A DNA stretch of 64,000 nt from Diplonema japonicum (GCA_964019335.1 OZ025681.1:186001-250000); one strand, 5' to 3'. Counted from the stretch's first letter, positions 31,149-41,060 are shown. Made by a program: numbers and translations. Notes: a model not told the origin generated them from the letters alone.

Positions 31149-31601
31149 CTAAACAACACTCTTCACGGGAGGAGCCTGGGTACCATAAGTACCCGGAGGG
31201 GGATAGGCACCGGCTTGTTGAGGGGGATAGGTACCGGCTTGTTGAGGGGGGTGGTAAGCGTAAACGGGCTCACCAGAATTCGCCTGCTGGGTAGGCTTGT
31301 TACAGCAGCACTTGACACAGCAGAAAATACAGAGGCCGATCCCAATACACGTCAGCACGCTGCCCACAACAATAAAAGCGATCGAGAAACCAGTCAGCTT
31401 GCAGTCGTAGAGGGGCGACACAATGTTGCTGTTCCTCTCACAGGTACTCCAAGGGCAGATGCACTTGTACTCAGTATACACCAGTCCTCCCGACGAGAGC
31501 TCCCTGTAACAGTAGTCATTCTGCGGGTTTGTCTCATCACACCCGGAGACAGCAAGAACAAACAGCGACAACACAGCGATAACCTGGTTGATAACGTTCA
31601 T
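31149..31601 (-). CDS. six-Cys single-pass membrane protein, array copy 4
   Basis: Predicted 150 residues, start MNVINQVIAVLSL. Long loop 1 (CYRELSSGGLVYTEYKCIC) and long loop 2 (ERNSNIVSPLYDC). The TM and Cys-rich juxtamembrane DNA appears identical to copies 3, 5 and others. The tail uses a different repeat type from copy 3: YHPPQQAGTYPPQQAGAYPP, then PGTYGTQAPPVKSVV. The C-terminal APPVKSVV is shared with copies 3 and 11. It shows that tail modules are reassorted relative to ectodomain modules. Confidence 0.88.
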   Translation of the reverse strand: MNVINQVIAVLSLFVLAVSGCDETNPQNDYCYRELSSGGLVYTEYKCICPWSTCERNSNIVSPLYDCKLTGFSIAFIVVGSVLTCIGIGLCIFCCVKCCCNKPTQQANSGEPVYAYHPPQQAGTYPPQQAGAYPPPGTYGTQAPPVKSVV

Positions 31602-32339
31602 TTTCCCCTCTTTTCTTTTATTTTCTTTTCGAAAAACCTTGTGGGTGTGCTACTTATATTACCGGGGAAACAAAAAAAGGGGGGGGGGGTGGATAACATA
31701 ACACGAAGAATAGTAAATTCTTCCCTTAAAAAATGATGTCTTTGAAGGGAACCTGCAGTATGTGACAGGATCGCCTAAAAAAGTTAGGAAGTGAATATGG
31801 AAAAAGCTACTTTGTGAAGTGTTCATGAGTCAGAGAACTTTCATTTCTTCCACGCTTCAGGTCGCACGAGAGGTAACATGTTAGGATTGGCTACTTCGTC
31901 GGGCTGGCCACCTGTCGCAACAGCACCTTCCCAATACACGTCTGCACCTCTAGGTTGCAAGATATGTGTTTAAATAACTCCTTTTCTTTTTTCCTTCTTT
32001 TTTTTGCGGCTTAGTCCGTCGTCTTTTTTTAATGACTACAAAAAAAACAAGCTATTCTTTTTGTTTTTTTTTTTTTTTTCATAATAACCCCTAAACGCCC
32101 GGAGCCTATCTACGGTACCCCCCCCATTTTCGTTGTTGCTTTGAATACTCAAAAAAAGGGCAGCATGCAACCATAGGAAGGTGCAAGGAAAGGGTAAACG
32201 GTACTAAAATTTTCAATTCCAGGTGCCAGATTCAGATGAGAACACTTAACTTTGTGTGTAAGAGGGGGGTTGAGGGGGTACTTTTTATGTCCGATTTTGG
32301 GGGGTCTTGTCGTGGGGGGTCCGTGGAGTTATGGCTGGG
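31602..32339. other. intergenic with array fragments
   Basis: Contains a block GTCTTTGAAGGGAACCTGCA with GTATGTGACAGGATCGCC (31740-31781) that recurs beside LINE copy 1 (44790-44827), a scrap of array gene (31885-31955), and a partial block Q (about 32010). No gene. Confidence 0.65.
31885..31955 (-). pseudogene. tiny array-gene scrap
   Basis: CTGGCCACCTGTCGCAACAG and CCTTCCCAATACACGTC resemble the fragment inside the chimeric pseudogene at 34893-34930 and the TM-coding DNA of the array genes. No frame remains. Similar scraps are at 37075-37135 and 42515-42585. Confidence 0.5.
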
Positions 32340-32615
32340 CTAAAAAGGGCAGCATTCAGCCCTATTTGGTGCCCTGAACTCTAGGATGGAGGTCAGTCTG
32401 GAGACTTTTTGGGGCTGTGGGATGAAAAAAGCAACTTGTGAGTTTTCTTTCAGCTGGGGTAGCATGCAAGGGTAAAAACACGTTTTGCATAAGGGGGCTT
32501 TGCAACAGGGGCACCACGTTTGCACCTTCTTCCCGCACCCAAGAACAGCACAGAGCACCCTCCTCACCTTCGTTCCGTTCATCATGGACAACACTAGCTC
32601 TTCACTGCCTTTCAT
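32340..32615 (-). pseudogene. piggyBac-type C-terminal zinc-ribbon relic
   Basis: A 91-codon frame whose middle reads LGCGKKVQTWCPCCKAPLCK followed by TCFYPCM. This is the C..C...TxxxC..C..PLC...CF pattern of the Cys-rich C-terminal domain found in piggyBac-family transposases and their domesticated descendants. The catalytic domain is absent. The ATG at 32615 overlaps the last 14 bases of the ankyrin gene in another frame, so the relic abuts or was captured by that gene. It could instead be a small zinc-ribbon gene, but the overlap and short length favour a remnant. Confidence 0.55.
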
Positions 32616-34677
32616 CGTGGTCTTCGAACTTCCTTTTCACACCCCTCTTTTCGGGAGAAGCCTCCTTGCGCCTTGCCAGAAGAAGTACCCGAATGGACTC
32701 AACTTTGCCCTCCTCAGCCGCGTAGAACAGTGGGGTGAGCCCCTCCCCGTCCCTCACACAAGGGTCCTGCTCGTAGGAATCCAGTAGCAGCTGCATCGTC
32801 TCAGTACAGCGTTTAGCAGCCATGTGCAATGGAGTGCGCCCCCGATAGTCCCTCACACAAGGGTCCTGCTTGTACTCATCGATGAGGAGCTTCACCATCT
32901 CCAAGCTGCCCCCTGCCGCCCTGTGCAAGGGTGTCTCGTCATTGTTGTCCCTCATGCTAGGGTCCACTTTGCACTCATCGAGGAGGTACCTCATCACCTC
33001 CATGCACCCTCTACCTGCTGCTTCGTGGATGACGGGGCTTCTAGCTGACTCGGTGCAGGGGTCAAGCTTGCACTCCTCGACAAAGTACTTCACCACATCA
33101 ACTTGGTTGTTCCTTGCCGCTCCTTGCAAGGGTGTGATGCATGTCCCATTCTTCGGGTCAAGCTTGCAGACTTCAGTGAGATACTTGACCACATGCAGTT
33201 GTCCCCACTCTGCTGCGATGTCCATGGATCCGGGTCCGAAGCCATAGACAGTCCTTGAGCCAGGGTTTTGCTTGTGAACTTCGACAAGGTGCCTCACTGC
33301 CTCCAGCTCACCATGTCGTGCTGCATACATAATAGGCGTGAACACCTTGTCCTGGACCGTCAGCTCCTGCTTGTAAACATTGACGAGACAGTCAATTGCC
33401 TCAAGCTTGCCATTCCCCGCAGCGAAGTGGAGAGGTGTAGTGCCGTCGGTGTCCCTTGCCCCAGGGTCCAGCTTGTACTCGTCGATGAGGAGCCTCATGG
33501 CCTCCACATGACCATTAAGTGCTGCCACATGAAGGCAGGAGGTCCCTTCATCATCCACAAGGCTGGGGTCAAGCTTGCACTCTTCGATGAAATACCTCAT
33601 CACATCAACATGGTTGTGTTCTACCGCACAGTACAAGCCACTCTTATTCTTCATCCCACCAGGGTCAACCTTGCAGACTTCAGTGAGATACCTGACAACA
33701 TGCAAGTGGTTGCGACCCACAGCAAGGTCTATGGGTGCCATGCCTCTATTGTCTCTCAAATGGGGGTCCAGCTTAAAGTCACTCACGAGCCACTCCAGTG
33801 ATTGAAGCCTTCCCGCTTTCGCTGCGTGGTGGACGAGAGTTGCACCGCTGGGTTCCATAACCGCAGGGTCTTGCTTGCACCCCTCAATGAGATACTTCAT
33901 AGCCTCGAATTGGCCTTCTGTGAGAAGGACTGCAACAAGGCCATCGGCAGTCGGGGTCGCGGGGTCTATCTTGCACACCTCAATGAGGTACCTCAAGGCC
34001 TCCACGTGACCTCCCAGTGCCGCCCTGTGAATGTGAGCATAGCCCTCATCGTCCTCACCGCTTGGGTCTTGCTTGCAAACTTCGACAAAATACTTCATCA
34101 CATCAACGTTGTTGTACAGTGCCGCCATGTGCAAGGGTGTCATGCCTGTCCCATCCTTCATCCCAGGGTCAAGCTTGCAGACTTCAGTGAGATACCTGAC
34201 CACATGCAGCTGTCCCCACTCTGCTGCGATGTCCATGGGTGCTAAGCCGTCTGTGGTCCTTGAGCCAGGGTTTTGCTTGTGAACTTCGACAAGGTGCCTC
34301 ACTGCCTCCAGCTGACCATGTCGTGCTGCATACATAATAGGACCGAGGCCGAATACCTCGTCGCCGACCGTCAGCTCCTGCTTGTAAACATTGACGAGAC
34401 AGTCCATTGCCGCAAGCTTGCCATTCCCCGCAGCAAAGTGGAGAGGTGTGGTGCCCTTGGTGTTCCTTACCCCAGGGTCCAGCTTGTACTCGTCGATGAG
34501 GAGCCTCATGGCAGCGACCTCATCGTGCTTTGCTGCAGTGTGCAAAGCTGTCAAACCACGCGGACCAGTCACACTTCTGTGAACCCCGTACTTCTGAATG
34601 ATTGCCCTCATGTGTTGGAGGTTGCCTGTCGCAGCAGCGGACTCCACCTCGCCAAACACTTCATTGTCCTCATCCAT
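32602..34677 (-). CDS. ankyrin-repeat protein, about 20 repeats
   Basis: Predicted 691 residues from the ATG at 34677. It is almost entirely ankyrin repeats of 32-35 residues (consensus TPLHxAAxxGxLEAMRYLxEVCKxDP). The C-terminus is basic (EKRGVKRKFEDHDERQ) and could act as a nuclear localisation signal. Repeats 2-6 and 12-16 are close copies in the same order (for example MRLLIDEYKLDPG, TTPLHFAAGNGK, CLVNVYKQELTV, PIMYAARHG), so the gene grew by duplicating a five-repeat block. The role is presumably protein binding; no enzymatic domain is visible. Upstream, CCCCTTCTTCACCCTCCACAAG (minus strand, two parts: CCCCTTCTTCACCC and TCCACAAG) is a candidate acceptor 13 nt before the ATG. The gene interrupts the membrane-protein array, and a piece of it has fused to an array fragment at 34777-35121. 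Confidence 0.9.
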   Translation of the reverse strand: MDEDNEVFGEVESAAATGNLQHMRAIIQKYGVHRSVTGPRGLTALHTAAKHDEVAAMRLLIDEYKLDPGVRNTKGTTPLHFAAGNGKLAAMDCLVNVYKQELTVGDEVFGLGPIMYAARHGQLEAVRHLVEVHKQNPGSRTTDGLAPMDIAAEWGQLHVVRYLTEVCKLDPGMKDGTGMTPLHMAALYNNVDVMKYFVEVCKQDPSGEDDEGYAHIHRAALGGHVEALRYLIEVCKIDPATPTADGLVAVLLTEGQFEAMKYLIEGCKQDPAVMEPSGATLVHHAAKAGRLQSLEWLVSDFKLDPHLRDNRGMAPIDLAVGRNHLHVVRYLTEVCKVDPGGMKNKSGLYCAVEHNHVDVMRYFIEECKLDPSLVDDEGTSCLHVAALNGHVEAMRLLIDEYKLDPGARDTDGTTPLHFAAGNGKLEAIDCLVNVYKQELTVQDKVFTPIMYAARHGELEAVRHLVEVHKQNPGSRTVYGFGPGSMDIAAEWGQLHVVKYLTEVCKLDPKNGTCITPLQGAARNNQVDVVKYFVEECKLDPCTESARSPVIHEAAGRGCMEVMRYLLDECKVDPSMRDNNDETPLHRAAGGSLEMVKLLIDEYKQDPCVRDYRGRTPLHMAAKRCTETMQLLLDSYEQDPCVRDGEGLTPLFYAAEEGKVESIRVLLLARRKEASPEKRGVKRKFEDHDERQ

Positions 34678-34776
34678 GTTGCCTGTGCTTCTTGTGGAGG
34701 GTGAAGAAGGGGATTAGTGGTTGCTGAAACAATATTCTCGAGATTGGGAACAATGCCAAGCTCTTTTTCATTTAGT

Positions 34777-35121
34777 GTCCCCGATAGTCCCTCACACACG
34801 GGTCCTGCTTGTACTACACCTCCAATTCTGCTGCCCAGTGCAAGGCTGTCTCGCCAGGTTGCACGAGAGGTACCATGTTAAGATTTGGGCTGGCCACCTG
34901 TCGCAACAGAGCCTTCCCAATACACGTCAGCACGCTGCCCACAACAATAAAAGCGATCGAGAAACCAGTCAGCTTGCAGTCGTAGGGGGGCGACACGGTG
35001 TTGCTGTTCCTCTCACAGGTACTCCAAGGGCAGATGCACTTTAAACTCCAATATGAGCTTAGGGTCATAATCCCTGATGCACAGCAAGAACATACAGCGA
35101 CAACACAGCGATAGCTTTCAT
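34777..35121 (-). pseudogene. chimera of array gene and ankyrin fragment
   Basis: From the right end, a family start codon (35121) encodes MKAIAVLSLYVLAV and then hits a stop after about 18 codons. A second frame resumes with CICPWSTCERNSNTVSPPYD and most of the TM helix, then leaves the family and ends in QPGETALHWAAELEV, an ankyrin-like repeat. The DNA at 34777-34859 matches the ankyrin gene near 32838 (CCGATAGTCCCTCACACA, GGGTCCTGCTTGTACT). It is a recombination product with no intact protein. Confidence 0.75.
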
Positions 35122-36444
35122 TTTACCCTGTTGTACAAATGGGGGGAAAGGGGAAACATAGCCACAGGCAGCCAAAAATATATTTATATGAAAAATGGGG
35201 CGGGAAGCACTCTAACACACAGTGGCCTTTTGATTCCTTTTTCGGTTCAAAAGAACTGAAGAAGAAATCACGATAAGATTTCAACACAATGAAGAAATAT
35301 TATCCTTTAGCAAAGGGGAGGGGGGATAAAAGAGAAACTTGTATAAATGAAACGCTGTTGGTGTGCCATTCAGCAGCTGCATTTCTTGTTGACATTTATG
35401 AAAAAGAAAAAGGAGGGGGAGAAAATAATGGTAAAAGAAAAGAAATGGTAGCTTGAAGTTGCAGATCTCAGTTGACACATTCTTGCGCGCACGAGTGAAA
35501 TAAAAGTAATAAAAATACATCTAATAAGAAAATAATTTTCCTTATAACAAAGTTGTAAGATTGATATCCGTTACGTGTGCGCCCATCAACTAGCTTTTGA
35601 GTCTTGAACAATAGAATTGTTAGAACAGCAAAATAAAGCAGTAAAGGTAGGAAAATAATAAAACGGGGGAAAAAGAATTCGTTTTTTTTATTGTCGAATT
35701 ACCGTAAAAAAAAAAAAAAAGAAGAAAAGTCTTCCTTCTCTGTATATGTACCTTGCGGCCCCCAAAAAATATTTTAGGCTACTTTTTAGGATTTTAGGAT
35801 CGGCCCCAAAAAAAAGAAATTCAAATTAACATGCAGGCTCCCTGAGACGAAAGCCGCATGCCTAATGTTTCTTTTTTTTTTTTTTTCTTTCCCCGAGGGC
35901 GGGGCTACCTGCACCTGTCCCCTTTCAGCAGCGGTTTAAAGAACAACAATGAAAACCAGTATCCAAAAAATCCTAAACAATCCTTTAAAAAAAAAAAAGC
36001 AGCTTGCAAGGTAAAAATCTTTTCTTGCGGCAGTCCGTCGTCTTTCTGATGACTACAAATAACAAGTATGTTCATCATAATAAAAAGAAAGAGTTTGCAC
36101 CCTCGACTTTTTAGCAAAAAGTAACAATATCCTATCCAGGACACTATTCCTTTCTACAGACAAGATTAAAGAAGATTTACAGTAATTAGTTGGTAAAAAA
36201 AAGGAGTCGGCTTTACCCTTTCTCGTTGTTTTGTGCAAGATTGAGTTATCCTGCAAAAGGAACAACGCTTGCCCACATGATATGCGTGGGTTTTCCGTTA
36301 AGCCCACTGACGGGAATGGGGAGGAATATAAAAAAAATAGAAAAATAGAAAACTAGAAAAATAGAAGCAGAATGGATCGTTTTCAGAAATTTCTTTTCCG
36401 GCGATCAGTCTGAAGTTTCCCCTTTTTCTTTTGGACTTCTTCTT
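35122..36444. other. intergenic with block P and block Q
   Basis: Block P remnant at about 35190-35300, block Q at about 36030-36190, then the 3' flank of copy 5. Homopolymers between. No gene seen. Confidence 0.7.
36030..36195. repeat. array repeat block Q (representative copy)
   Basis: AGTCCGTCGTCTTTCTGATG, then ACTACAAATAACA, a poly-purine stretch with AAAGAGTTT, CCCTCGACT(C/T)TTTAGCAAAA, ATATCCTATCC(A)GACACTATTC, and ATTTACAGTAATTAG(T/C)TGGT. Copies or partial copies lie near 28729, 30707, 32014, 40160, 41512, 52370 and 55690. They fall downstream (3') of array genes on the minus strand, usually 300-500 bp away. Possibly a 3'-processing or transcription-linked element, or simply part of the duplicated unit. 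Confidence 0.75.
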
Positions 36445-36864
36445 CTAAACAACTTCAGTTTTCGGAGGAGCCTGGGCACCATCCTGAGGGGGAGGAACTT
36501 CACCACCCTGGGCAGGATAAGCGTAAACGGGCTCACCAGAATTCGCCTGCTGGGTAGGCTTGTTACAGCAGCACTTGACACAGCAGAAAATACAGAGGCC
36601 GATCCCAATACACGTCAGCACGCTGCCCACAACAATAAAAGCGATCGAGAAACCAGTCAGCTTGCAGTCGTAGAGGGGCGACACAGTGTTGCTGTTCCTC
36701 TCACAGGTACTCCAAGGGCAGATGCACTTGTACTCAGAATACACCAGTCCTCCCGACGAGAGCTCCCTGTAACAGTAGTCATTCTGCGGGTTGGTCTCAT
36801 CACACCCGGAGACAGCAAGAACAAACAGCGACAACACAGCGATAACCTGGTTGATAACGTTCAT
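36445..36864 (-). CDS. six-Cys single-pass membrane protein, array copy 5
   Basis: Predicted 139 residues. I start at MNVINQVIAV (36864) because the upstream in-frame ATG encodes only a Lys run from the A-rich leader, and every paralogue starts here. Long loop 1 (SGGLVYSEYKCIC) and long loop 2 of the NTV type (ERNSNTVSPLYDC). The short tail (YPAQGGEVPPPQDGAQAPPK, then TEVV) is shared only with copy 10 at 54555-54974. The flanks of the two are also alike, so one unit is a recent copy of the other. A candidate acceptor lies at 36905-36906 (CACACAAG/GTTTTTG), 40 nt upstream. Confidence 0.88.
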   Translation of the reverse strand: MNVINQVIAVLSLFVLAVSGCDETNPQNDYCYRELSSGGLVYSEYKCICPWSTCERNSNTVSPLYDCKLTGFSIAFIVVGSVLTCIGIGLCIFCCVKCCCNKPTQQANSGEPVYAYPAQGGEVPPPQDGAQAPPKTEVV

Positions 36865-37147
36865 TTTCTCCTTTTTCTTCTTTTTCTTTTTTCGTTTCAA
36901 AAACCTTGTGTGGTGTACTTATTTCATGCAAACAAAAAAAAAAGGGGAAAAAAAAAAGAAGGGAATAAAATAACACAGAACTATTCCTTTAAAAGTTAGG
37001 AGACATGTAACACCCACATGTCTCGACAATGGGCAAACGGTCACCGAAGAGGCAACCTAGGAGAGAATGTGGTAGGATTGGCCACTTCGTAATTGGGCTG
37101 GGCTGTCTGCCTGTCGCAACAGCATCTAATGCGCCTCAGGAGGGGAA

Positions 37148-37290
37148 AAGAATGGTGATGGACTTAGCGTAGCCAGTCCGGAATATATATGAAAAATGGG
37201 GCGGAATCACTCTAACATCACAGTGGCCTTTTGATTTCTTTTTTTCTTTTCAAAAGAAAGCTCGATAAGATTTCAACAAAAGTAAAGAAA
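37148..37290. repeat. array repeat block P (representative copy)
   Basis: AATGGTGATGGACTTAGCGT, AGCCAGTCCGGAATATATATG, AAAAATGGGGCGGAATCAC, TCTAACATCACAGTGGCCTT and TCGATAAGATTTCAACAAAG in order. Copies lie near 28242, 29755, 35190, 41158, 42595, 44450 (degenerate), 56635 and 58660. They are upstream of array genes on the minus strand, so a promoter or intergenic processing role is possible; an AT-rich TATATAT core is present. Confidence 0.75.
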
Positions 37291-37463
37291 TGTCATCATT
37301 TAGCAAAAGAGGGGGAGGAGGGGGGGATAAAAGGGAAGATTGTATAAAAAGAAAGCTCGATCTACTCACCCACCCCCACTGTGGATTGGGGATCTGTCAC
37401 ACCATTCTGCGGTTGCATTTCTGGTGCTGCTTATAAATAAAAAAAAAAAAAAAAAAAAGAATA

Positions 37464-39098
37464 CTGTAAAACGAAAAACTCCCGGACGGAAAAATGTCCG
37501 AGTTTTTTTGGCGTCCGGGAATTTTTCCGTCCGGGAGTTTTTCCGTCCGGGAATTTTTTTTAGGTAAGGCCGTCAGGGGGCCTGGTCCACTACCACCTAC
37601 ATACTGGCCTGGGCTGCAAACGGCAACCGCGCGAAGAAACCCCCAGGGTTCCCTTTCTGCATCTTTGTCCTCCCTTGCTGCCCTGAGGCAATCAACTTGT
37701 CGAGCCTTCATGTGGCCTACTACCTTTCTTAATAGATGCTTTACAGCTGCGTTCAACCCAATATCCATCGGTTGAACCATGTAGGTGAGCCCAGGGGGAC
37801 AAAAGCAATGTGCACGTTTGCGCCTGCGAACCACTCTACGAACCCATAGGCATAGGTCGTGTGAGAGTTGTGGTCGCCGACAAGCAGCAGAATCGGCCCG
37901 TTCGGCAAAACCATGGGAATCGATGATTTATAGCAAAAAGGAAGAAACAGCTCCGTAACCCAGATACCGAGTATCATAATTAGCCCAATGACTGGGCGAT
38001 GCCGTTAGGCTCCATTCGGTGGGCGGGTGCTTGACCGGGGCACGGATAATCCCTGCCGGTTGCGTTTCCGCTTTGCCTTTGTATTTAACCATCCAGCCAA
38101 GGAAACAGCCAGCTGTTCGGTTATAGCCCGTTTTGTCCCCCAAGCCACGGACTTTTACGACCTTAGCACCCCTTTTTGTTTTGGTTTTTAACCCCGTATT
38201 CCAGACCAATTCCGGCCTTACTTTATGGGTGTCGATTATGGACCTGAATTCCATGGTGAAACAGCGTGCCTTCTCGTTGTCCTTCTCGTTTCCGGGCTTT
38301 CCGGAGGTGGCTTGCGGCTTTTGTCTTTCTTGCTGCAAAATTTTGTCAGCCTAGCCAGTGGAAAAGGACAGTGCCCCACCAAAGTCTACCAGGTCTGTCT
38401 TTCGGGCTGGATTGGCGCACAGCAGCCCTTCTGCATAGGTGCATATTTGTTGTGCTGGGATAGGCTCACCAAGCCCGTTTACCTATCGACTCAAGCAAAA
38501 ATCTTTCAGCCCCCGAAGGATGCTAAATCCTGTATTGGGCGATACGCAGCTATCACGGCGTCGTGGCGGCCAGGGGTGGTAGGGTGGAATAGCAACGTCC
38601 AGTATTTCCGTCTGGAAGAAACCGGGGGCTCTGTTGAACCTGTTGCTGCCGTCTTCTGACCGAGGCAGAGGCTGCCAAGCTGCTTTCGGGGGTTTGTCTG
38701 GCCCGGTGTAAGGAGTTTATCTCGGGAGTGAGCTGGCCGGGGGTGTCAGCACCAAAGTTGGGCCCCTCACAAGCCAGCTGCCCAACGTGCCTTGGGTGGT
38801 CGAACTGGTCAATCTGACGAAAGAAGTACGGGTTTATGAGAAGTTAAGATCCCGTGGGTGCTGTTTGTTGGTGCATTGAAAGGGGAAGAAAAATTCAAAC
38901 TGCCACGCAGGGTGACATTTTGGCTCTGCACAAGGAATAAAGCCCTTCCAGGCAAACGTGGTGGGAGCTGCTACCCCCCCTTAAGTAAAAAAACTTCTTC
39001 TCAGAAAAACTCCCGGACGGAAAAATGTCCGGGTTTTTTTGGTGTCCGGGAGTTTTTCTGTCCGAGAATTTTTCCGTCCGACATTATTCGTTTTACAG
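37464..39098 (-). mobile_element. pogo/Tc1-mariner-like DNA transposon, decayed
   Basis: Terminal inverted repeats CTGTAAAACGAA (left) and TTCGTTTTACAG (right) are each flanked by TA, the target duplication of Tc1/mariner/pogo elements. Inside each end lies an array of CCCGGACGGAAAAA / TTTTTCCGTCCGGG words in both orientations (37475-37560 and 39003-39082), which can fold and may be transposase binding sites. The interior encodes broken DDE transposase frames on the minus strand. The element sits in the 5' region between array copies 5 and 6 and is 1,635 bp long. Confidence 0.85.
37600..38340 (-). pseudogene. DDE_1 (pogo/Tigger-type) transposase, frameshifted and catalytically dead
   Basis: Three frames in series show family landmarks. 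At about 38190-38250, EFRSIIDTHKVRPELVWNTG lies where the first catalytic Asp normally appears in an N-D-E-T-G motif; here it reads WNTG, so the Asp-Glu pair is missing. At about 37885, PILLLVGDHNSH corresponds to the second catalytic motif, normally LLLDGHxSH. At about 37800-37834, FCPPGLTYMVQPMDIGLNAA matches the PPxTTxxxQPxDxG motif. The frames are separated by frameshifts, so no active enzyme is expected. DNA to the right (38341-39000) presumably derives from the DNA-binding part but is unrecognisable to me. Confidence 0.8.
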
Positions 39099-39100
39099 TA

Positions 39101-40679
39101 GTTAGCTAATGTTTTTGAGCGCACGAACCATGGCCCACACGTTGTACCGGTACCAATCGGGTATTTAAGTAGTGCAAAATTGGCCTGGGTACGCATGGCT
39201 ACCCCCAGAAAGTACTTCGGAGAGATAGCCGAATCAATGGACCATCGTTAGGACGTCCAGAGACAAGGACTCTCTTGATTATTTTCCAGAAAAGCTTTTT
39301 TTTAAGGGCCAGAGGTGGTTCCTGAGGGAAACTCCCGCTTCTTAAGTTGCCGGGGATTTGACTAGTTCTTAGTCTCTAAATAACGTTATTTAATTCGATT
39401 TGTTAAAATAACGGGGTACGTACAAAGATTATGAGCCCCCCCCCCCTTTTTTTTGCGTTACGGTAGGTATTTTAAATATGTCAATACGTTTTTTGTTTAC
39501 AACGTGTAGGCTCTGGTAGTGATATAAAAAAGCTTTTGAAATTACTCCTTATAAGAAAAATAAGATTAGATTTTTATAAAAAGTAATTATAATAAGTAAG
39601 ATCACTCCTCATTGCGCTGCCATCAACTAGTCATATAGATATTTACTACCTACAAGGAATGACCTTAGTTTTTCCCTCGAGGTCCCGTGGTAACCGCGGT
39701 AAACGAGATGCGGTAAAGTCATTCCTTGGCGATAAGTAAGTGATTTTTATTTCACTGCTCTCTGAAATTACTTCACCACGAGGGGCAGCCCCGAGAATGT
39801 GGAGTAATTTCAGAGGTAAAACAGCAAAGGAGTGGGAAATAATAAATGGGAGAAACAACTGTTCTTTTTTTTCTTTTTTTTTGTCCCGTCTAATTACTAA
39901 TAAAAAAAAGGAAAAAACTCCGATTTCCTTTTTCCGTACGTTCGCAAACCCCAAAAAGATTCTTAAGGCTTTTTAGGAATTTAAGATGCGATGCTGCCCA
40001 ACCGGAGTGGCTAGCTGACTTTTGTGTTTTTTTCCAATCAAAGAAAACTCCCTCACAAAGCCAATATCCAAAAAGTCCCAAAAGAAAGAACTTCTAGGTT
40101 ACAAGGTATGTGTATAAATCCTTTTTTTCTTTATTTCTTGTGATTTTCTTTTCTTTTGCGGCATGTCCGTCGTCTCTCTGATGACAAAAAAAATATATAG
40201 AGTTAAAGGAAGTCTTTGTGAGACGCCCCCCCAAAAAAAAAACTTTCTTGTTCATCATAATAATATCATAATAAAAAGAAAGAGTTTTTGAAAACCCTCG
40301 ACTCTTTGGCAAAAAGAAAAAAAAAATAACAATATCCTATCCAGGACACTATTCCTTTCTACATTTAAAAATTAAACAAAATTTATAGTAATTAGCTGGT
40401 AAAAAAAAAAAAAAAAAAAAGTAACGTAACCTTTAATGTTGTTTTGTGCAAGATCGAAAATTTTATCCTGCAAAAGGAACAACAGTGCTTGCTCACATGA
40501 TATGCTTTAGGTTTGCCTTCGTTCTTTTCTTTTTTTATTTTTTTTATTTTTGTAAGTTTTCGGATGAATGGGGAGGAATAAAAATAACACAAGAGATAGA
40601 TTGTTATGCTATAGATAAAAATAGAAAAATGGATCCATCAATCAGTCTGAGGTTTCCCCTTTTTCTTTTCAACTTTCTT
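39101..40679. other. intergenic between DNA transposon and array copy 6
   Basis: Contains the double-hairpin element (39650-39822), a partial block Q (about 40160-40400) and homopolymers. No gene seen. Confidence 0.7.
39650..39822. repeat. double-hairpin intergenic element, copy 2
   Basis: The first stem is CAAGGAATGAC pairing with GTCATTCCTTG about 65 bp later. The second is CTCTGAAATTACTTCACCA pairing with TGGAGTAATTTCAGAG. Both stems are intact here, whereas in copy 1 (30214-30392) the first is degraded and the second is longer. Confidence 0.75.
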
Positions 40680-41060
40680 CTAAACTACACTTCTCATGGG
40701 AGGAGCCTGTGTGTTAAAAACACCGGCTTGTTGAGGGGGGTGGTAAGCGTAAACGGGCTCACCAGAATTCGCCTGCTGGGTAGGCTTGTTACAGCAGCAC
40801 TTGACACAGCAGAAAATACAGAGGCCGATCCCAATACACGTCAGCACGCTGCCCACAACAATAAAAGCGATCGAGAAACCAGTCAGCTTGCAGTCGTAAG
40901 TGCTGCCGCTCTTCTCACAGGTACTCCAAGGGCATCTGCACGTGTACTCCGAAAACAGCTCCCTGTAACAGTAGTCATTCTGCGGGCTAGTCCCATCACA
41001 CCCGGAGACAGCAAGAACAAACAGCGACAACACAGCGATAACCTGGTTCATAACGTTCAT
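40680..41060 (-). CDS. six-Cys single-pass membrane protein, array copy 6
   Basis: Predicted 126 residues from MNVMNQVIAV (41060); an upstream ATG adds only a Lys/Arg stretch from the A-rich leader. Short loop 1 (CYRELFSEYTCRC) and the EK variant of short loop 2 (CEKSGSTYDC), shared with copies 7 and 8. The TM DNA is of the homogenised type. The tail is brief (YHPPQQAGVFNTQAPPMRSV). Copies 6, 7 and 8 are neighbours and form a sub-cluster by ectodomain sequence. Confidence 0.87.
   Translation of the reverse strand: MNVMNQVIAVLSLFVLAVSGCDGTSPQNDYCYRELFSEYTCRCPWSTCEKSGSTYDCKLTGFSIAFIVVGSVLTCIGIGLCIFCCVKCCCNKPTQQANSGEPVYAYHPPQQAGVFNTQAPPMRSVV

Noticed and set aside
31163-31345. Alternative-frame products such as MGSASVFSAVSSAAVTSLPS that recur in array genes
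   Set aside because: They recur because the underlying TM DNA is homogenised. They start inside the gene and show no independent start context.
36050-36062. CTGATGACT in block Q as a C/D-box snoRNA C box
   Set aside because: TGATGA is present, but no paired D, C' and D' boxes lie at the right spacing and no terminal stem is seen.
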